A stretch of 64,000 nucleotides of DNA, from NCBI RefSeq assembly GCF_017873965.1, contig NZ_JAGGKT010000011.1, positions 115,174 to 179,173 on the forward strand, in the 5' to 3' direction. This DNA is from Ammoniphilus resinae (lineage in GTDB: Bacteria; Bacillota; Bacilli; Aneurinibacillales; RAOX-1). Below, in pieces: positions 54,895-63,904 of this stretch; the stretch's first letter is position 1, and each line of letters opens with the position of its first letter. The position numbers and the translations under genes were made by a program. The notes under the pieces were generated by a model. That model was not told the DNA's origin, ran no database searches, and was given only the letters and a program-made list of their open reading frames with translations.

Positions 54895-56322
54895 CTACGC
54901 ATGAATCGCTTTACCTTCAACTGCCAACGCTGCTTCGGAAAACACCTCTGCCAGCGATGGGTGCGGGTGAACCATTTGAGAAAGTTCCCATGGCGTGGCA
55001 TCCAAAAACTGTGCGAGCGTTCCTTCCGCGATTAAATTGGATACAGCGGGACCGATCAGATGAATGCCTAGCAAATCTTCGGTTTCTCGGTTGACGACAA
55101 GCTTAGCAAAACCATCTGTTTCCCCTTCGACAGCTGCCTTACCCAATGCACGAAATGGAAAAATACCGGTTTTCACACCAAATCCTTGTGCCACTGCTTC
55201 CTTTTCGCTCCATCCAATACTGGCAACCTCCGGACGGCTGTACGTTACCTTTGGCACCTTTAAAGGATCGAGTGGGGAAGGCTGAAGGCCAGCGATATGC
55301 TCTACTGCAATGATCCCTTCACGGGAAGCTACATGGGCCAACTGCAATCCCCCAATCATATCGCCCACCGCGTAAATATGGGATTCATCCGTTTGATACA
55401 TCTGGTTTACAACAACCACACCCTGCTCTACCCGAATCTCTGTATTCTCTAAGCCGATATTTTCAACATTGGCCGATCTGCCTATGGTAATGAGCAGCTT
55501 TTCACTTTCAAATTCCTTTTCTTGTTCACCAACCATCCCCCTGATCCTTATTAAATTCTCTTTCTTGATCAATGAATCGGGTAAAAGGGTGACCCCCGTT
55601 TGAATCTTCACCTTTCTCTTTTTCAAAATCCTCGTCATTTCTTTACTAATATCTGGGTCTTCTCCAGGAAGAATGCGATCAGACAGTTCCACCAGTTCCA
55701 CATCGACCCCTAAATCAGACAACAAGGATGCCCATTCCAGGCCAATCCTCCCCGCTCCTACGATAAGCATGGAATTTGGCAACGATTCCAGCTGCAAGGC
55801 ATGATCACTGGAGAGAATATATTCCCCATCAAAAGCTAACCCTTCCATCTCTCGTGGGCGAGATCCTGTAGCCAAAAGCAGATGTTTGGGAACAAGAATT
55901 TCCGGATCCCCCAATTCTTTTGTCACAGAAACGGATCCTGTAAGTGGAGAAAAGATTGAGGGACCAAGAATCGTACCCAATCCATGAAAGACGGTAATAT
56001 TTCCCTTTTTCAATAAATGCTGGACACCCCGGTGTAATTGATCCACAATCTTTTGTTTTCTCTCTTGCATTTTAGGGAAATTCAAAGTGATACTAGCTGT
56101 CTCGATACCATACTCGTCGGATTGCTTCATCAGACGATAGACTTCTGCGGACCGGAGCAATGCTTTACTAGGAATACATCCCCGATGCAAGCAGGTGCCG
56201 CCCAGCTTATCCTTTTCGACAAGGGCCACCTTCATCCCCAATTGACTGGCCCGAATTGCGGCAGTATATCCCCCGATTCCTCCCCCAAGGATCGCTAGGT
56301 CAAATTCATTGGCTGCTGGCAA
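54895..56322 (-). CDS. lpdV: Dihydrolipoyl dehydrogenase (E3)
   Basis: 475 residues: FAD motif AILGGGIGGYTAAIRA, redox disulfide GGTCLHRGCIPSKA, NAD motif LIVGAGRIGLEWASLL and C-terminal base HPHPSLAEVF. Reoxidises the lipoyl group of E2. TTG start after AAAGGAGGG. Directly follows bcd and precedes bkdAA. Confidence 0.95.
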   Translation of the reverse strand: MPAANEFDLAILGGGIGGYTAAIRASQLGMKVALVEKDKLGGTCLHRGCIPSKALLRSAEVYRLMKQSDEYGIETASITLNFPKMQERKQKIVDQLHRGVQHLLKKGNITVFHGLGTILGPSIFSPLTGSVSVTKELGDPEILVPKHLLLATGSRPREMEGLAFDGEYILSSDHALQLESLPNSMLIVGAGRIGLEWASLLSDLGVDVELVELSDRILPGEDPDISKEMTRILKKRKVKIQTGVTLLPDSLIKKENLIRIRGMVGEQEKEFESEKLLITIGRSANVENIGLENTEIRVEQGVVVVNQMYQTDESHIYAVGDMIGGLQLAHVASREGIIAVEHIAGLQPSPLDPLKVPKVTYSRPEVASIGWSEKEAVAQGFGVKTGIFPFRALGKAAVEGETDGFAKLVVNRETEDLLGIHLIGPAVSNLIAEGTLAQFLDATPWELSQMVHPHPSLAEVFSEAALAVEGKAIHA

Positions 56323-56367
56323 TTGTCCTTCCCTCCTTTATCTGTTAATTTGTGGACCTTTAGGGTC

Positions 56368-57429
56368 TTATGGCAAATACATCCTCCGCGACATTTTAAC
56401 AGCTTCAATCCGTTTTTCCGCCAAGCGATCCGCTGCCAGGTAACTTGGAATTCCCTCCTCGGCTGCAATCTCAAATACTTTTTGGATATTGTCGTAGATC
56501 GTTGCCACTTTTTTAAGCGCTCTTTCCTTGTTGTATCCCTGTAGCTCATCAGCCACGTTCATCACACCGCCAGCATTGATGACGTAATCCGGGGCGTAGA
56601 AAATTCCCCTTTCCTCCAACATTTCACCATGTCTTGGCTCTCTCAGCTGATTATTTGCCGAACCGGCAACCACTTTCGCTTTTAACTTGGGAATGGTTTG
56701 ATCATTGATAATCGCCCCTAATGCACAAGGTGAAAAAACATCACAGTCTGCCCCATAAATCTCTTCAACCCCAACCGCCGTTGCCCCAAATTCGTTTACC
56801 GCACGTCCCAAATTATCTGGGTTAATATCTGTTACAATCAGCTTTGCCCCCTCTTCATGCAGATATCGGCAAAGCTGGTAGGCGACATTTCCAACCCCTT
56901 GCACAGCGATTGTTTTATCTTTTAAACCATCTGAGCCAAAAGCAGCCTGAACGGCCGCCTTCATTCCCTGGTACACTCCAAAAGCCGTCACAGGTGCAGG
57001 ATTCCCACTACTGCCGAAAGCAGGTGACACCCCCGTCACAAATTTTGTTTCCTGTCGGATGATATCCATATCTTCAACAGTAGTACCGACATCCTCTGCT
57101 GTGATATAACGCCCATTAAGAGAGCGGATAAATCGACCATAAGCACGGAGCAATTCCTCCGTTTTTTTTCGTGGATCCCCAATAATGACCGCCTTTCCTC
57201 CGCCAAGATTAAGTCCAGCTGCTGCCGATTTATAGGTCATTCCCTTCGCCAGTCGAAGCGCGTCAACAATCGCTTCCTGTTCACTTGCATAGGGCCACAT
57301 CCTTGTTCCACCCAAAGCGGGTCCCAGGGTCGTATCATGGATCGCGATAATTGCCTTTAACCCAGTATTCTTATCTTGACAGAAGAGGATCTGCTCGTAA
57401 TTATCCTGTTCAAGCATTTCAAAGATCAT
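56368..57429 (-). CDS. bcd: Leucine (branched-chain amino acid) dehydrogenase
   Basis: 353 residues of the Glu/Leu/Phe/Val dehydrogenase family: GGTRMWPY, catalytic Lys region [20 protein letters not shown], and NAD motif [12 protein letters not shown]. Deaminates Leu/Val/Ile to 2-oxoacids for the bkd complex. GAAGGAGGG precedes the ATG. First gene of the operon, under a sigma-54 promoter. Phosphotransbutyrylase and butyrate kinase genes, usual in B. subtilis, are absent. Confidence 0.94.
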   Translation of the reverse strand: MIFEMLEQDNYEQILFCQDKNTGLKAIIAIHDTTLGPALGGTRMWPYASEQEAIVDALRLAKGMTYKSAAAGLNLGGGKAVIIGDPRKKTEELLRAYGRFIRSLNGRYITAEDVGTTVEDMDIIRQETKFVTGVSPAFGSSGNPAPVTAFGVYQGMKAAVQAAFGSDGLKDKTIAVQGVGNVAYQLCRYLHEEGAKLIVTDINPDNLGRAVNEFGATAVGVEEIYGADCDVFSPCALGAIINDQTIPKLKAKVVAGSANNQLREPRHGEMLEERGIFYAPDYVINAGGVMNVADELQGYNKERALKKVATIYDNIQKVFEIAAEEGIPSYLAADRLAEKRIEAVKMSRRMYLP

Positions 57430-57451
57430 CGTATACCCTCCTTCATCTTCG

Positions 57452-57551
57452 GGCTTGTGAACTACATTGATGATACACAGGATGTCGCGTTCTTCGCCAA
57501 AAATCATCGATGTTACTTTTCACAAGCCATCTAGTTGTCCTTTAGGGCTTC
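57452..57551. repeat. Hairpin repeat in the bcd leader
   Basis: GGCTTGTGAA / TTCACAAGCC outer stem and CATTGATGAT / ATCATCGATG inner stem, followed by ATCTAGTTGTCCTTTAGGGC. The layout and tail resemble the 72-bp repeats at 25667-25810. Confidence 0.7.
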
Positions 57552-57607
57552 AAATTGAATAGGTATCACTAAGTAGGAAAAGTATTCGGTTGGTGTATAA
57601 CCTATTA

Positions 57608-57623
57608 AGCAATTTCTATGCCA
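57608..57623 (-). promoter_or_regulatory. Sigma-54 (-24/-12) promoter of the bcd-bkd operon
   Basis: TGGCAT-N5-TTGCT on the minus strand fits the sigma-54 consensus TGGCAC-N5-TTGCW. It lies upstream of bcd and next to the gene for a sigma-54 activator. Confidence 0.82.
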
Positions 57624-57693
57624 ACAGAATATGAAAGCGTTTCCCCAAAGGTTCAATGGGGGTTCGCCAGAAGCTCTGCAAAAAATGGCAAAA

Positions 57694-57713
57694 GCCTGCA
57701 ATAATTTGCAGGC
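57694..57713 (-). terminator. Terminator after bkdR
   Basis: Stem GCCTGCAA / TTGCAGGC, then TTTTGCCATTTTTT on the minus strand. Confidence 0.8.
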
Positions 57714-57718
57714 AACAT

Positions 57719-59143
57719 CTAGCAAGCATCGTATTTATCTAATTTATAATATAAATTCCGGATGGAAATCCCTAATCGTTTAGCTGTTTCCGTCTTATTA
57801 AATCCAGTTTGCTCGTATACCCGCAAAACAGTCTCCTTTTCCACCCGGCTTAAAATTTCCGAGAGCTTCTCCTGCTCGTTTTCTTGTATGGATACGACTT
57901 CTAGTGGGCCTTCGAGGGGAGCTTTGCGATTGACTAATTCGGGCAAATGTCCGAGTAAAATATGTGTTTCGGAAAATTTCATATTAATGATGGAACGCCC
58001 CAACACGTTTTCCAGCTCACGTATGTTCCCGGGCCATTCATAATCTTGAAGCCTTGTTAAGGCTTGGGGATGAAGATCCATGACTGCACGGCCGTATTCC
58101 TGATTAAATTTGCGAATTAAATGGAGTGATAAAGGAAGAATATCTTCTTTTCGATAACGAAGAGGGGGGATAAATATTGGCATCACATTGATCCGGTAAT
58201 ACAGATCTTCTCGGAAGGTCCCATTTTGTATTGCTTTTTCCAAGTTGACATTAGTGGCAGCAATAATCCGTACGTCCACGGGGATCGGTTTGCTTCCGCC
58301 AACTCGAACTAATTCTTTTTCCTGTAACACGCGTAGTAATTTGGCCTGGGTATTAAATTTCATCTCCCCAATTTCATCCAGAAAAATCGTTCCTCCGTTG
58401 GCTTCCTCAAAAAAGCCCCGTTTCCCTCCTTTTTTAGCCCCGGTAAATGCACCCTCTTCATACCCGAAGAGTTCGCTTTCCAGCAATTGATCGGAAATGG
58501 CGGCACAGTTGACACGAATAAATTGATTATATCTTCTCGTACTCTCGTTATGGATCGCGTGGGCGAACAGTTCCTTTCCGGTTCCTGACTCTCCGCGTAA
58601 TAGAACCGTAGCAGGGGTCAACGCTGATTTCCTTGCTTGTTCAACCGCATGGATCAAAGGTTCACTCGTACCGATAATATCTTGAAACGTATACTTAGCT
58701 TCTAGCTTACGAATGATCCGCTTGGCCTTTTCAAGCTCTCTCGTCAATCTTTTAAATTCAGTCGTATCGTGAATAACCGCGACACTGCCTTTCAGAACAT
58801 GGTCGACAATGACAGGCGCCACATTGACGATGACGTCCTTGTTTTTGGGCCCAACCTTCATATGTACTCCTCTTACCGGTTTTCCGGTTTGCAATACTTT
58901 CATATGCATGCTTTCCCCTTCCGAAATATCCGCATCGGCGGGTTGACCAATGATATGTTCGGAAGTTAGACCCGTAAGTCGCGTATAAGCCGGATTGATC
59001 ATCATCCCATTGCCCCAGGCATCGACAACAGAGATCGCATCTTCGGATGAATTGATAATCGCTTCAAGAAAGGTTTGCATTTCCTTAAGACCTATAATTT
59101 CCTCTGCTAAAGATTTCATATCGGCCCATTTATCTCCATTCAC
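57719..59143 (-). CDS. bkdR: Sigma-54-dependent activator of the bkd operon
   Basis: 474 residues: N-terminal PAS ([20 protein letters not shown]), AAA+ domain with Walker A GESGTGKE, sigma-54 contact loop GAFTGA and FLDEIGEM, and a Fis-type helix-turn-helix end ([20 protein letters not shown]). Drives open complex formation at the sigma-54 promoter just downstream. GTG start after GGAGG. The PAS ligand is unknown. Confidence 0.92.
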   Translation of the reverse strand: MNGDKWADMKSLAEEIIGLKEMQTFLEAIINSSEDAISVVDAWGNGMMINPAYTRLTGLTSEHIIGQPADADISEGESMHMKVLQTGKPVRGVHMKVGPKNKDVIVNVAPVIVDHVLKGSVAVIHDTTEFKRLTRELEKAKRIIRKLEAKYTFQDIIGTSEPLIHAVEQARKSALTPATVLLRGESGTGKELFAHAIHNESTRRYNQFIRVNCAAISDQLLESELFGYEEGAFTGAKKGGKRGFFEEANGGTIFLDEIGEMKFNTQAKLLRVLQEKELVRVGGSKPIPVDVRIIAATNVNLEKAIQNGTFREDLYYRINVMPIFIPPLRYRKEDILPLSLHLIRKFNQEYGRAVMDLHPQALTRLQDYEWPGNIRELENVLGRSIINMKFSETHILLGHLPELVNRKAPLEGPLEVVSIQENEQEKLSEILSRVEKETVLRVYEQTGFNKTETAKRLGISIRNLYYKLDKYDAC

Positions 59144-59261
59144 TTTAAGTCCTCCAGTGGGAATAAAGCTTACTTTTCTTTTTAATTTATTCCTATTAGT
59201 AGACTTTAAGGACTTTTTTATTTAAGATGATAGTTGGAATCCATAAGGATGGTGAATCAAC

Positions 59262-59495
59262 ATGTTATACGTGCAACGGCTAATCGCCGTCTTAATTATT
59301 GCAATACCGGGTGTTATCGCTACATATGGATGGGCGGTCATGCGTGACGTGATCTTTAACAACTTTGGGAGCGGACAACCCTTTGAGATTTGGAAATTTA
59401 TTGGCGGTTTGATTCTATTTGCGGGGGGCCTCGCCTTTATTGGGGGATGGTACATTCGCCGGGAGAGAAGGAAACAAGAGAATCAGAGACGTTAG
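59262..59495 (+). CDS. DUF2627 membrane protein (YqzF-like)
   Basis: 77 residues with two spans (RLIAVLIIAIPGVIATYGWAV split, IGGLILFAGGLAFIGGWYI) and a basic tail. Adjacent to bkdR as yqzF is in B. subtilis. Function unknown. A terminator lies about 50 bases downstream. Confidence 0.8.
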   Translation: MLYVQRLIAVLIIAIPGVIATYGWAVMRDVIFNNFGSGQPFEIWKFIGGLILFAGGLAFIGGWYIRRERRKQENQRR

Positions 59496-59542
59496 GTTGG
59501 GACGAACGGATTCCGTTACGAGGGCAACATCAAAGTTGTTTC

Positions 59543-59572
59543 AAGCGTCGATTCGCATACTGAATCACGCTT
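59543..59572 (+). terminator. Terminator after the DUF2627 gene
   Basis: AAGCGT-C-GATTC pairs with GAATC-ACGCTT; TTCTTTTT follows. Confidence 0.75.
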
Positions 59573-59599
59573 TTCTTTTTGAGATACACTTCAAGTTTG

Positions 59600-59750
59600 G
59601 CTTAACGGTGAAATAACGGCTTTTGAGTCCGGATACCCCCCGAATTCTTGACATTTGGCTTGAATAGCGCCTATACGGTCCGTCCTATTTGGCGATGGAC
59701 CCAGGAGACCCTATTTGGTTCGATACTTCACCTCAACCGTCAGAATCAGG
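59600..59750. repeat. Dispersed repeat block (GGTCTCC family, copy 2, inverted)
   Basis: Read on the minus strand it contains CCAAATAGGGTCTCCTGGGT, then GGGGGGTATCCGGACTCAAAAG and CACCGTTAAG, parallel to blocks at 25885-26230 on the plus strand. No gene is seen in this gap. Confidence 0.6.
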
Positions 59751-59781
59751 CCTGGACTCGCGCACATCATCATAGCCAACT

Positions 59782-60615
59782 TTAGGCCTTTTTCCTCCCA
59801 AGCGTATCCAGCCAACGTAGGAAAGCCGTATTTTGAATAAGAACGGTAATAGACTTTTTTTCAGCATAAAGGTGAATCAAGACCGATATAATCAAAAAAA
59901 TCAACTTATATTCCAGGCTTGCGAAAAGAACCGTCCAGAAGCCTATCAGCATACCTAGACTATTAGAGCCTGTATCACCAAGCATCGCTCTCCCCTGTAA
60001 ATCAAAGCGCAGCAAAAAAAAGGCTGCAGTCAATGGGGGCAACCAAAGCAAAGGGGAATAAATGATTACGCTGAAAGCGAACAGTGGGATCAATAACAGG
60101 AGGAACGATTTGATCGCTCTACCTGGTCTTAGGTCAAGCAAATTCAGCAAATTGGTAGCAAAGAGAATCAGGAAGAAATCGATAAAAAAAGCAAGGAGAG
60201 AGGTGCTATACATAGCACAGATCAGAAAAGAAAGAATACACGTCCCGATCGCTTTCTGTAAGCCCGTGCTAACAGCTCCCGTACGCCTCCATAACAGAAA
60301 ATGCCCGCGAATCCCTTTCGCTTCATTCCCCCCAAACAGATCATCCCGCCAGCCCAAAAAAGCAATTCCAACGAGGACCACAACTTGAAAAAGATAGATG
60401 GACCTAATCTGCTCATACAATACAAGAAAAGGAAGCGCAACAACCTGCGCCAATGGGATGAAAAGACCAACCGCTATAGGAATAGCCATCCCCTGGTAAT
60501 TTTCCCGAACCATTCCTCTGGATTGGAGAAATTGAAGTAGATAGGGATACAACTGTTGAAAGATAAACCAAACAAATCCAACGATAAGGATCCCCCAGGC
60601 TAACGCCATATCCAT
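59782..60615 (-). CDS. MraY/WecA-like glycosyl-phosphate transferase
   Basis: 277 residues with about eight spans and the family polar loops: GWRDDLFGG (Asp pair), ATNLLNLLDLRPGRA and AMLGDTGSNSLGMLIG. Enzymes of this family attach sugar-1-phosphates to a polyprenyl phosphate. The short size and the SteA/SteB/GT2 neighbours set it apart from MraY itself; its substrate is unknown. It overlaps the GT2 gene by 16 bases. Confidence 0.82.
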   Translation of the reverse strand: MDMALAWGILIVGFVWFIFQQLYPYLLQFLQSRGMVRENYQGMAIPIAVGLFIPLAQVVALPFLVLYEQIRSIYLFQVVVLVGIAFLGWRDDLFGGNEAKGIRGHFLLWRRTGAVSTGLQKAIGTCILSFLICAMYSTSLLAFFIDFFLILFATNLLNLLDLRPGRAIKSFLLLLIPLFAFSVIIYSPLLWLPPLTAAFFLLRFDLQGRAMLGDTGSNSLGMLIGFWTVLFASLEYKLIFLIISVLIHLYAEKKSITVLIQNTAFLRWLDTLGRKKA

Positions 60616-61268
60616 TTCCTACCTAACACCTTTCCTACATCCATAAATTGTTTTCCCCGATGCACAAATCCGCTGATATCTCTTCCGGTTTCTCGGTGGC
60701 TAAAGGGAACAGGGACCTCCATGATCCGCATCCCGCTTCGCATGATATCAATTGTCATGCCAACCTCAATCCCAAACCTTCCTTCCCAGGAACTAATCTT
60801 CGAGACCGCTTCTCTTGTGAAAGCTCTTTGACCGGAAAGCGGGCTCGTGGGATCAAAACCTGTTAATTGTCGAATTCCTCGACGTGCCAACCCCTTCACC
60901 AAGCCAAAACCACCTCGCTTATGAGCTGGAGGAAGGACGGCTATACTCATATCCGCCTGTCCTACTAAAACAGGAAGATACAGTTCACGGACAAACCGGG
61001 CCGACTCCCCTAAATCACTATCTAGACAGACGAGGATGTCCCCGGAAGACGCCGCAAATCCCCTGCGCAAGGCCTCCCCTTTTCCATAGTTTGACTCTAA
61101 AGTAATCACTTGATCAGTGAACAATTTGGCAATCTCAGAGGTAAGATCCTCGCTGCCGTCATCAACGACAATCACCTCAGAAATCCCCTTTTCCTTTTGC
61201 AAAACCCCCAAGGTTTGCGCCAAGTATTTTTCTTCATTAAAAGCAGGAATCACAATGCTAATGCCCAT
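60600..61268 (-). CDS. Family 2 glycosyltransferase
   Basis: 222 residues with the GT2 start ISIVIPAFNEEKYLAQTL, VVDDGSEDLT, metal motif CLDSDLGE and SPLSGQRAF. Resembles dolichol-phosphate-type glycosyltransferases, which load lipid carriers with sugars from nucleotide sugars. GAAGGAG precedes the ATG. Cotranscribed with the MraY-like gene. Confidence 0.87.
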   Translation of the reverse strand: MGISIVIPAFNEEKYLAQTLGVLQKEKGISEVIVVDDGSEDLTSEIAKLFTDQVITLESNYGKGEALRRGFAASSGDILVCLDSDLGESARFVRELYLPVLVGQADMSIAVLPPAHKRGGFGLVKGLARRGIRQLTGFDPTSPLSGQRAFTREAVSKISSWEGRFGIEVGMTIDIMRSGMRIMEVPVPFSHRETGRDISGFVHRGKQFMDVGKVLGRKWIWR

Positions 61269-61292
61269 ACCGATTCTCCTTCATCACGAACC

Positions 61293-61841
61293 CTATAGTT
61301 GTCCTGCTGAGGACTTATAAAGCTTTTGAATATTTCGTAGAAGTTCCCATTGTTTGGTGGGAGTTTGATAGCCGGTAATATGGATTTGGGCGTCTTTCGG
61401 TAGCAAAGTTGCCCACTCCGGGATTTGATCACCAATAAAAACAACAGGATAGGTCACCGAATTTTCTGCCCTTAGTTGATCCATCTCCACAATTTCCATT
61501 CCAACCGATGTAAAAAGATCAATTAATTGCTTGGCATCCATTCCCTCCTGTTTCCAAATGCCAATTTGCTGGCCCTGTAGATCTGGAAGGTAATCATTAC
61601 TGACAAAAGTACTAAACTCTCGATTGGTTTCATCAATCCGCATCGTTAATTCATGCAATTGATTTTTTAATTCTTCATTGCTCTGCAGTGCTTTGTCATA
61701 CTTTTTCTCAAGTCCTACAATCAAGGCTTGCTGTTTCTCATAAATCCAATGCTGGCCTATACTCCCTCCAAGGATAATGCCAAGTCCCAATGATAAAAAA
61801 ATCGCGGTAATGGTTAAAAAATGATAGCGGAGGGTGATCAT
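61293..61841 (-). CDS. SteB/MctB-like membrane protein
   Basis: 182 residues. MITLRYHFLTITAIFLSLGLG begins a membrane anchor followed by a coiled coil and a C-terminal domain (LRAENSVTYPVVFIGDQIPE). The family is annotated as copper transporter MctB in mycobacteria and as SteB in corynebacteria, where it partners SteA. The end of the gene (SSAGQL) is encoded by a repeat-like stretch. It starts at the SteA gene end. Confidence 0.75.
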   Translation of the reverse strand: MITLRYHFLTITAIFLSLGLGIILGGSIGQHWIYEKQQALIVGLEKKYDKALQSNEELKNQLHELTMRIDETNREFSTFVSNDYLPDLQGQQIGIWKQEGMDAKQLIDLFTSVGMEIVEMDQLRAENSVTYPVVFIGDQIPEWATLLPKDAQIHITGYQTPTKQWELLRNIQKLYKSSAGQL

Positions 61842-61850
61842 GTTTATCAC

Positions 61851-62990
61851 CTACATCATAAAAAATTTGATTTGCAGCCATAATAAATGCCAGAACTGTC
61901 GCACAGCCGGACTGATCACACTGGCAGCAATCATCGGGACGGCTGCAGCGGTACCAATAAAAAAGAAGTTCTTCCACCGTACCTGATTTTGGTACAGCAT
62001 GCTAACCCCTTTGGCATCAATCAGCTTCATGCCCATTTTCATCCGGACCAAAACGGTGCTTGCCATGCCCCTACGCCCTTTTTCCAAAAAATCGATCATG
62101 TTCGAATGAGCCCCTAAAGCAACGATCCATTCGGCCCCCTTTTCATCGGCAAACAGCATGGCAACATCTTCACTTGTTCCAGGAGCGGGAAGAATTTCAA
62201 AAGGAATCCCCAATGCAACCAAACGTTCCTTGGCAGGGGCATGTCCATTAGGATATGCGTGAACAATAATTTCGGCACCACAAAAAAGCGCAGCGTCGGA
62301 AACACTGTCCATATCCCCAATAATTATATCCGGTTTCCACCCTTCTTCCAGAAGGGCATCCGCTCCCCCATCTACCCCGATTAAAACTGGTCGATAATCC
62401 TGAATATAAGACCGAATTGCTTTCAAGTCCTCACGGTAATGCTTACCTCGAACAACGATCAAAACATGTCGATGATTCATATTGACCTTTGAAGAAATAT
62501 GGGGAAGTGGAGAAATATAATAGCTTTTTTCTTTCTGGGCATAAATCAGTGTATTTTCAATAAACATTCCCAAACGATCAGAGAGATTTTGATTAGCCAT
62601 CTCCCACTTTTGCCCAATTTCCTCCATCGTGATTTCACGAATAGTTATTGGTTTTGTTTGGATGAGACATATACTGTCATCTACAATCTCAACTGTTTCA
62701 CCATCTGAAAGCGTGGGGAGAAGGTGTGATGCATCAGAATCATAAAGAGGAACTCCATGTTGTAGAAGGATTCTGGCTCCCACACTGACATAACTTCCCG
62801 TAATCGACGGAGCCAAATTAATTACGGCTTTTACCTTTGCGGATACTAAATCACGAGCGGCTATTTCGTCTAGATCCTCATGGCAAATCACAGCAATTTG
62901 TCCCGGTCTAACTCTTTTTACTAAATTTTTGGTTTTCTTATCCACCACAATGGACCCTCGAATAGATCCTTTTATCTTCTTAGCAAACAA
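61851..62990 (-). CDS. steA: SteA-like cytokinetic ring protein
   Basis: 379 residues: an N-terminal domain (GSIVVDKKTKNLVKRVRPGQ), a thiamine-pyrophosphokinase-like middle (GVDGGADALLEEGWKPDIIIGDMDS in two parts) and a C-terminal membrane span (FFFIGTAAAVPMIAASVI). In corynebacteria SteA acts with SteB at the division site. TTG start after AGGAGGG. The role here is inferred. Confidence 0.83.
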   Translation of the reverse strand: MFAKKIKGSIRGSIVVDKKTKNLVKRVRPGQIAVICHEDLDEIAARDLVSAKVKAVINLAPSITGSYVSVGARILLQHGVPLYDSDASHLLPTLSDGETVEIVDDSICLIQTKPITIREITMEEIGQKWEMANQNLSDRLGMFIENTLIYAQKEKSYYISPLPHISSKVNMNHRHVLIVVRGKHYREDLKAIRSYIQDYRPVLIGVDGGADALLEEGWKPDIIIGDMDSVSDAALFCGAEIIVHAYPNGHAPAKERLVALGIPFEILPAPGTSEDVAMLFADEKGAEWIVALGAHSNMIDFLEKGRRGMASTVLVRMKMGMKLIDAKGVSMLYQNQVRWKNFFFIGTAAAVPMIAASVISPAVRQFWHLLWLQIKFFMM

Positions 62991-63003
62991 CTTTCGAGCC
63001 CTC

Positions 63004-63186
63004 CTATGTTTCTTCCTCCTCTACCCACTGATACAGGACAAAAGCACTGAAAATAGTCTTGCCTTCCCTTTCTAATGTGTGGATTTGAAATGATAAAACC
63101 TCTAATTCATTTCCTTTGGCATACATGTTAATCTGATCCGTTAAGACAAATTCATTATCTGCAGTGAAGCTTTTTACCGTCCTCAT
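63004..63186 (-). CDS. Small hypothetical protein (60 aa)
   Basis: 60 residues (MRTVKSFTADNEFVLTDQIN ... VLYQWVEEEET), no motif. GGAGTGAGACG before the ATG is a strong ribosome site, and it ends 13 bases before steA, so it is probably the first gene of that operon. Function unknown. Confidence 0.65.
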   Translation of the reverse strand: MRTVKSFTADNEFVLTDQINMYAKGNELEVLSFQIHTLEREGKTIFSAFVLYQWVEEEET

Positions 63187-63263
63187 CGTCTCACTCCAAC
63201 CGTGATGTTATTTTTCATTGTTAACGAATTAGATGGATTCTATTCAAAATCCTGGAAGGGAGT

Positions 63264-63818
63264 CTAAGGATTCAGATAGCTTTCAAACAACCGGTTCTTA
63301 CTCATCACTAATATTTTCGGATCCAGTTTTTTATTGCTGTTGCCTTTGTGAAACCCGTGGCAGATATAATACATCGGAACCATATAGGATTTTTTCCAGC
63401 GGCGGTAATAGTCATTGGCAATGGGAATACTGTCAAATCCAAGATGTCTGACACCACGATTTAAAAGCGTAATCCCAATGACCCCTTTAATTTCTTCTGA
63501 ACGCGGATGAAGATGGAGGTATTTGGCCAGACCTGGCATTGAATTTTCAACCATTTGGTAGACAAACAAAGCTCTACGAATCTCTGATCTCATACCAACC
63601 ATTTCTTTCATCAGGGCATAATTATACAAATGGATCTTCAGCAATAGATCCCCCGAGTGAATCTCCGTTCCATCCTTTAGGATAAGCGTCTCTCCTCGAT
63701 AACAAATAGGGCGAACCCGAAACACATTTCCTCCATCTTTGTCGATAAATTGCAGGCGATTGAATTGGAAATAAATTTGATCGATGATTCCCCAGAAGGG
63801 CAAGATTGCTTGGAACAA
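63264..63818 (-). CDS. YkoP-like protein
   Basis: 184 residues from a TTG after AGAGGTGG. Blocks IIDQIYFQFNRLQF, DLLLKIHLYNYALMKE, KGVIGITLLNRGVRHLGF and PIANDYYRRWKK match the B. subtilis YkoP family. No signal peptide. Function unknown. An intron 3' end lies upstream. Confidence 0.78.
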   Translation of the reverse strand: MFQAILPFWGIIDQIYFQFNRLQFIDKDGGNVFRVRPICYRGETLILKDGTEIHSGDLLLKIHLYNYALMKEMVGMRSEIRRALFVYQMVENSMPGLAKYLHLHPRSEEIKGVIGITLLNRGVRHLGFDSIPIANDYYRRWKKSYMVPMYYICHGFHKGNSNKKLDPKILVMSKNRLFESYLNP

Positions 63819-63904
63819 TGGCTCCACCTCTTTTTTCCGGACAGCTTTCCATATATGTTTATTTTGTCCAACTTTTCCTCAAAAAATATCACTCATCATA
63901 CATA

